A stretch of 9,380 bases of DNA from Spirochaetaceae bacterium (GTDB lineage: Bacteria > Spirochaetota > Spirochaetia > DSM-27196 > PXBQ01), in assembly GCA_003566875.1 (NCBI GenBank), contig PXBQ01000253.1:1-9380 (forward strand). Reading direction: 5' to 3'. The notes under the pieces are model-generated. The model ran no database searches, was not told the DNA's origin, and saw only the letters and a program-made list of their open reading frames with translations. Of the stretch, positions 7,302 through 9,380 are shown one piece after another. The translations under genes were made by a program, and so were the position numbers. Positions within the stretch are counted from its first letter, which is position 1, and every line of letters begins with the position of its first letter.

Positions 7302-7320
7302 CCGTTGACGTTGTCGACGG
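7302..7320 (+). other. Intercistronic hairpin or dyad
   Basis: CCGTTGAC, loop GTT, GTCGACGG can form an 8-bp stem with one G-U pair, 13 bases after the phosphoesterase stop. No U-tract follows, so it is not a standard terminator. It could stabilise or process the mRNA between the two genes, or be a protein-binding dyad. No convincing separate promoter was found in this 68-bp gap. Confidence 0.35.
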
Positions 7321-7345
7321 GAGGGATTCACGTTGAGATCCAAAA

Positions 7346-7351
7346 GGGGAG
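7346..7351 (+). promoter_or_regulatory. Shine-Dalgarno GGGGAG of the 214-residue gene
   Basis: GGGGAG ends 6 bases before ATG 7358, supporting that start and independent translation of this second cistron. Confidence 0.7.
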
Positions 7352-7357
7352 CGCAAA

Positions 7358-8002
7358 ATGGGAGAAACGACTGCGGAGAAAATCGCCCGGTATATCGGTG
7401 AGAAGAACTACCTTGCCGCGTACATGACCGTCAAGAACGGCGGTCTGACCGAGGACGAGAAAATCGAGACGACCTGCAGACTCGTGACGAAAATACTCGA
7501 CGACTTGTCTCTGGACTCGATAAAAAAGAATCCTGAACGCGCCGTGTACCTCCGGTCGCTGCTCGCGTGGATTTTCCGCGACGTACCCGGGTTGTCGTCA
7601 TTGTACCGCGAGCAGCTGCGCGGCGTTCAGGACGGCGGTGATCCGATGATGACGTTGTACAAAAACCTGAGAATTCTGAACGACGTCGCGACCGGAAAGA
7701 AGAGTTTCGCCGAAGGTGTGGAAGAGAGTGTCGACGCCGTGCGGCGCGGATTCGAAGACGCGCCGCACGGCGACGTCTCGGACTCGATGAAAGGTTTCGC
7801 CGAGAAGGCCGAAGATGGGGTGCGCCGCGGGTTTCAGCAGTTCACCGAGTTTTTTGACACGATCACCGAATCGGCGCGCAGACAAAACGCCGCGCGCGAC
7901 AACGCCGAGCGCGATGCCGACACGACGGATGCACCGCACGAGTCGTCGGCGGACGACGGCATCAGGGTCGATATCGTCGACGAAGACGACGAGACGCGGT
8001 AG
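7358..8002 (+). CDS. Helical protein of unknown function, 214 aa, with internal repeat and acidic tail
   Basis: I recognise no family. The start is supported by the GGGGAG site. Residues 1-110 look like a compact all-helical domain, including WIFRDVPGLSSLYREQL (71-87). A repeated amphipathic element follows: FAEGVEESVDAVRRGFED (117-134) and FAEKAEDGVRRGFQQF (147-162), sharing FAE and VRRGF. The last 45 residues are hydrophilic and acidic (ending VDEDDETR) and probably disordered. There is no signal peptide or membrane helix. It lies 68 bp downstream of the phosphoesterase on the same strand and is followed by a strong terminator, so the two probably form an operon; a partner or accessory role is possible but unproven. 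The last 41 bp overlap the 3' end of the opposing dehydrogenase gene. Confidence 0.85.
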   Translation: MGETTAEKIARYIGEKNYLAAYMTVKNGGLTEDEKIETTCRLVTKILDDLSLDSIKKNPERAVYLRSLLAWIFRDVPGLSSLYREQLRGVQDGGDPMMTLYKNLRILNDVATGKKSFAEGVEESVDAVRRGFEDAPHGDVSDSMKGFAEKAEDGVRRGFQQFTEFFDTITESARRQNAARDNAERDADTTDAPHESSADDGIRVDIVDEDDETR

Positions 8003-8789
8003 CGTACAGCGAGGATCGTGGCGTTATCCGGGATACTCCGAGCAAGATCCGGTTGAGTGCTCCGGGTACGCTGAGTACTTGGTTTTTTTCAAGGCACCGA
8101 AGCGAGTGTTTCACCACCGCTTCGGGACTGCTCCATCTGATGAGCCCTCGGCTCCGTCGTTCTCTGTCCGGGATCAAGCCGTCGCGATGGAAATCGGTGT
8201 GTACGTACCCGGGCGCAAGAGCCTGAAAACGGACAATCGACGGATCGAACTCGAGCGAGACGCACTCGGTGAGCGCGATCAAGTACGCTTTCGACGCTAC
8301 GTACGTCGAGGCATACGGCACCGCGAGATACGCGGCGAGAGACGCGACGTTCACGACGCATCCGTGACCGCGTCTTTCCATTTCCGGGACCGTCGCGTAC
8401 ATGAGGCGCATCGGGACGTCGATGTGTACCGTGTTTATGCGGTCGTTACCGTTTGGATCCTCGATGAACGGCTTTCCTGTCGCGAAACCCGCGTTATTCA
8501 CGAGATACTCGGTATCGGCAGCGCGAGCGATTTCGCTACAGAGCGCGTCGACCGCGCTGCTATCCGACAACTCGATAACTCGGGCGTCGACCGAGGGCGC
8601 GCCGGCCTGGCGTGCTTCCTCTGCGACCGCTTCGAGCAGCGAACGCCGGCGTCCCGTGACGAGCAGGCGGTATCCCAGATGCGCGAGAGCGATCGCGTAC
8701 GCACGGCCGATCCCGCTGGTCGCCCCGGTCACGACAGCACGGCCGCCGTTGCGCGGATTGGTAAACACGTTCGTTTTCGTCGAGGTCAT
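7962..8789 (-). CDS. Classical short-chain dehydrogenase/reductase (SDR)
   Basis: A 275-residue NAD(P)-dependent oxidoreductase of normal SDR length. Motifs in order: TGATSGIG cofactor loop (21-28), basic residues TGRRR after the second strand (45-49), which favour NADPH, NNAG (98-101), catalytic S150, and YVASK with Y163 and K167. The Asn usually found on helix 4 before a xxxP step is His here (H122). The substrate is unknown; the nearest relatives by motif are the DltE/SadH-like broad reductases acting on ketones or aldehydes. The start ATG 8789 has AAGGA 11 bases upstream, a slightly long spacing. FabH lies upstream on the same strand 229 bp away, so a link to fatty-acid or lipid metabolism is plausible but not shown. 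The gene overlaps the 214-residue gene tail to tail and carries that gene's terminator within its coding sequence. Confidence 0.9.
   Translation of the reverse strand: MTSTKTNVFTNPRNGGRAVVTGATSGIGRAYAIALAHLGYRLLVTGRRRSLLEAVAEEARQAGAPSVDARVIELSDSSAVDALCSEIARAADTEYLVNNAGFATGKPFIEDPNGNDRINTVHIDVPMRLMYATVPEMERRGHGCVVNVASLAAYLAVPYASTYVASKAYLIALTECVSLEFDPSIVRFQALAPGYVHTDFHRDGLIPDRERRSRGLIRWSSPEAVVKHSLRCLEKNQVLSVPGALNRILLGVSRITPRSSLYATASRRLRRRYRP
8062..8089 (+). terminator. Intrinsic terminator of the phosphoesterase operon
   Basis: CCGGGTAC, loop GCTGA, GTACTTGG form an 8-bp stem (two G-U pairs) followed directly by seven T. It lies 60 bp after the stop of the 214-residue gene, in the correct orientation, and is embedded in the coding sequence of the SDR gene on the opposite strand. 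Confidence 0.75.
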
Positions 8790-8800
8790 CGTGTAACTAT

Positions 8801-8805
8801 TCCTT
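8801..8805 (-). promoter_or_regulatory. Shine-Dalgarno AAGGA of the SDR gene
   Basis: On the minus strand AAGGA lies 11 bases upstream of ATG 8789. It is the only purine-rich site near this start. Confidence 0.45.
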
Positions 8806-8838
8806 GAGTCGATGGTTTTATGGCTGTACGGTCGTTGG

Positions 8839-8939
8839 AGCTATGGCATCACTCGATGCAAAAGCCTCGGCCGTCGCTAACACTTCCGACACGGGCCCCT
8901 GGAGTTTCTGACCTCCTTTACTCCGGGGGCTGTTTTTTT
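8839..8939 (+). ncRNA. Candidate small RNA ending in an anti-Shine-Dalgarno-loop terminator
   Basis: The 229-bp gap between the SDR and fabH genes, both on the minus strand, carries a strong terminator facing the plus strand that no plus-strand gene explains. A roughly 100-nt RNA is proposed. Its start is a guess from a weak promoter, TTGAGT (8804-8809), 17 bp, TACGGT (8827-8832). The loop CCTCCTTT could pair with ribosome-binding sites of target mRNAs. The 3' end is much better supported than the 5' end. No convincing small peptide is encoded. Confidence 0.28.
8895..8939 (+). terminator. Strong intrinsic terminator on the plus strand with CCTCCTTT loop
   Basis: GCCCCTGGAGT (8895-8905) pairs with ACTCCGGGGGC (8920-8930) as an 11-bp stem with one G-U pair and a 14-base loop, then TG and seven T. 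On the minus strand the same hairpin has no U-tract, so it cannot terminate fabH. The loop contains CCTCCTTT, matching the 3' tail of 16S rRNA. Confidence 0.65.
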
Positions 8940-9018
8940 CAAATGTCCGTTCGCGGAAAGTGCGATGCCCTGCGCCGCCGAGCGGTGCGGCGAACAATGC
9001 GGGCGCGGGCGTAAGGCG

Positions 9019-9378
9019 CTAAAGAACCTTGAGCACTCCGCCGGCAAATGTGAATCCACCTCCGAATGCCGTGAGCCCGATGCGGTCTCCCGTGGTACGC
9101 GTTCCAACGAGCTGCTCGAGGCAGAGCGGGATCGTATTGGACGAAGTATTCCCGTGATCTTCAATATTTGAGTACATGCGATCCTTCGACGCTTTGATCC
9201 GCTGACGGATCGCGTTGATAATCCGCTGGTTCGCCTGATGCGGAACGATGAGGTCGAGTTCGTCGACTGTCGTCTCGGCGACCACACACGCTTTTTGCAG
9301 CATCGCGATCATATGTTTAACGGCTTCCTGGAACACTTTTGGGCCGTCCATCGAGACAAACTCGTTTTCGCCGATCGG
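9019..9378 (-). CDS. fabH: Beta-ketoacyl-ACP synthase III (FabH), C-terminal third, 5' end outside window
   Basis: The enzyme condenses acetyl-CoA (or another starter acyl-CoA) with malonyl-ACP to begin type II fatty-acid synthesis in the cytosol. The 119 visible residues match the C-terminal thiolase-fold half. FVSMDGPKVFQEAV is the usual entry to that half. VPHQAN gives the catalytic His and HGNTSSNT the catalytic Asn of the Cys-His-Asn triad; the Cys lies outside the window. FGGGFTFAGGVLKVL is the standard end. The stop is TAG at 9021-9019. The frame is open to the window edge. The SDR gene follows 229 bp downstream on the same strand with no minus-strand terminator visible between them, so read-through is possible. 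Confidence 0.93.
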   Translation of the reverse strand, partial: PIGENEFVSMDGPKVFQEAVKHMIAMLQKACVVAETTVDELDLIVPHQANQRIINAIRQRIKASKDRMYSNIEDHGNTSSNTIPLCLEQLVGTRTTGDRIGLTAFGGGFTFAGGVLKVL

Positions 9379-9380
9379 AA

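Noticed and set aside
7815..8807. 330-codon plus-strand open frame across the SDR gene
   Set aside because: It is the complement of a clear SDR with all motifs; its translation is Arg/Ser-rich with no family features. High GC makes long shadow frames common here.
8820..9014. 64-codon plus-strand open frame spanning the orphan terminator
   Set aside because: No Shine-Dalgarno, atypical composition, and the terminator hairpin lies inside it.
8962..9018. GC-rich dyad after the fabH stop as a minus-strand terminator
   Set aside because: The stem is short and no U-tract follows on the minus strand.
8877..9287. 136-codon minus-strand frame overlapping the end of fabH
   Set aside because: It is out of frame with fabH, which has clear catalytic motifs; the translation is Ser/Arg-rich shadow sequence.

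Overview
The window reads as an ordinary, gene-dense bacterial chromosome segment of moderately high GC. It holds eight protein-coding genes; the two at the edges are cut by the window. I see no rRNA or tRNA genes, insertion sequences, phage genes or CRISPR repeats. The gene mix (class III cyclase, type II fatty-acid synthesis enzyme, calcineurin-like phosphoesterase, several genes of no known family) and the style of the orphan proteins lean towards a spirochaete. That is an impression from family resemblance, not proof.

Layout. From the left: the C-terminal part of a class III adenylate/guanylate cyclase (+, 3-1343) converges on an FAD/NAD(P)-binding oxidoreductase (-, 1432-2616). That gene is divergent from a phytoene-dehydrogenase-like FAD oxidoreductase (+, 2737-4287). 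This converges, with an 11-bp gap, on a 615-residue protein of unknown function (-, 4299-6146). The 615-residue gene is divergent from a calcineurin-like metallophosphoesterase (+, 6231-7289), followed on the same strand by a 214-residue helical protein of unknown function (+, 7358-8002). The last gene overlaps tail-to-tail by 41 bp with a classical short-chain dehydrogenase (-, 7962-8789). Upstream of that on the same strand lies the C-terminal third of FabH, beta-ketoacyl-ACP synthase III (-, 9019-9378).

How they may work together. The phosphoesterase and the 214-residue gene are probably one transcription unit: good ribosome-binding sites, a 68-bp gap, and a clear intrinsic terminator after the second gene that lies inside the opposing dehydrogenase gene. 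FabH and the dehydrogenase are codirectional and could both serve lipid metabolism. The two divergent flavoproteins could form a redox pair, but nothing in the sequence fixes their substrates.

The main non-coding signals are these. The 615-residue gene and the phosphoesterase share overlapping, nearly symmetric -10 boxes. At least two minus-strand genes have a TATACT box only 5-7 bases before the start codon and no Shine-Dalgarno, suggesting leaderless mRNAs. A strong plus-strand intrinsic terminator between the dehydrogenase and fabH has no plus-strand gene to serve; its loop is CCTCCTTT, the anti-Shine-Dalgarno sequence, so it may end a small RNA. I found no convincing new defence or mobile system.
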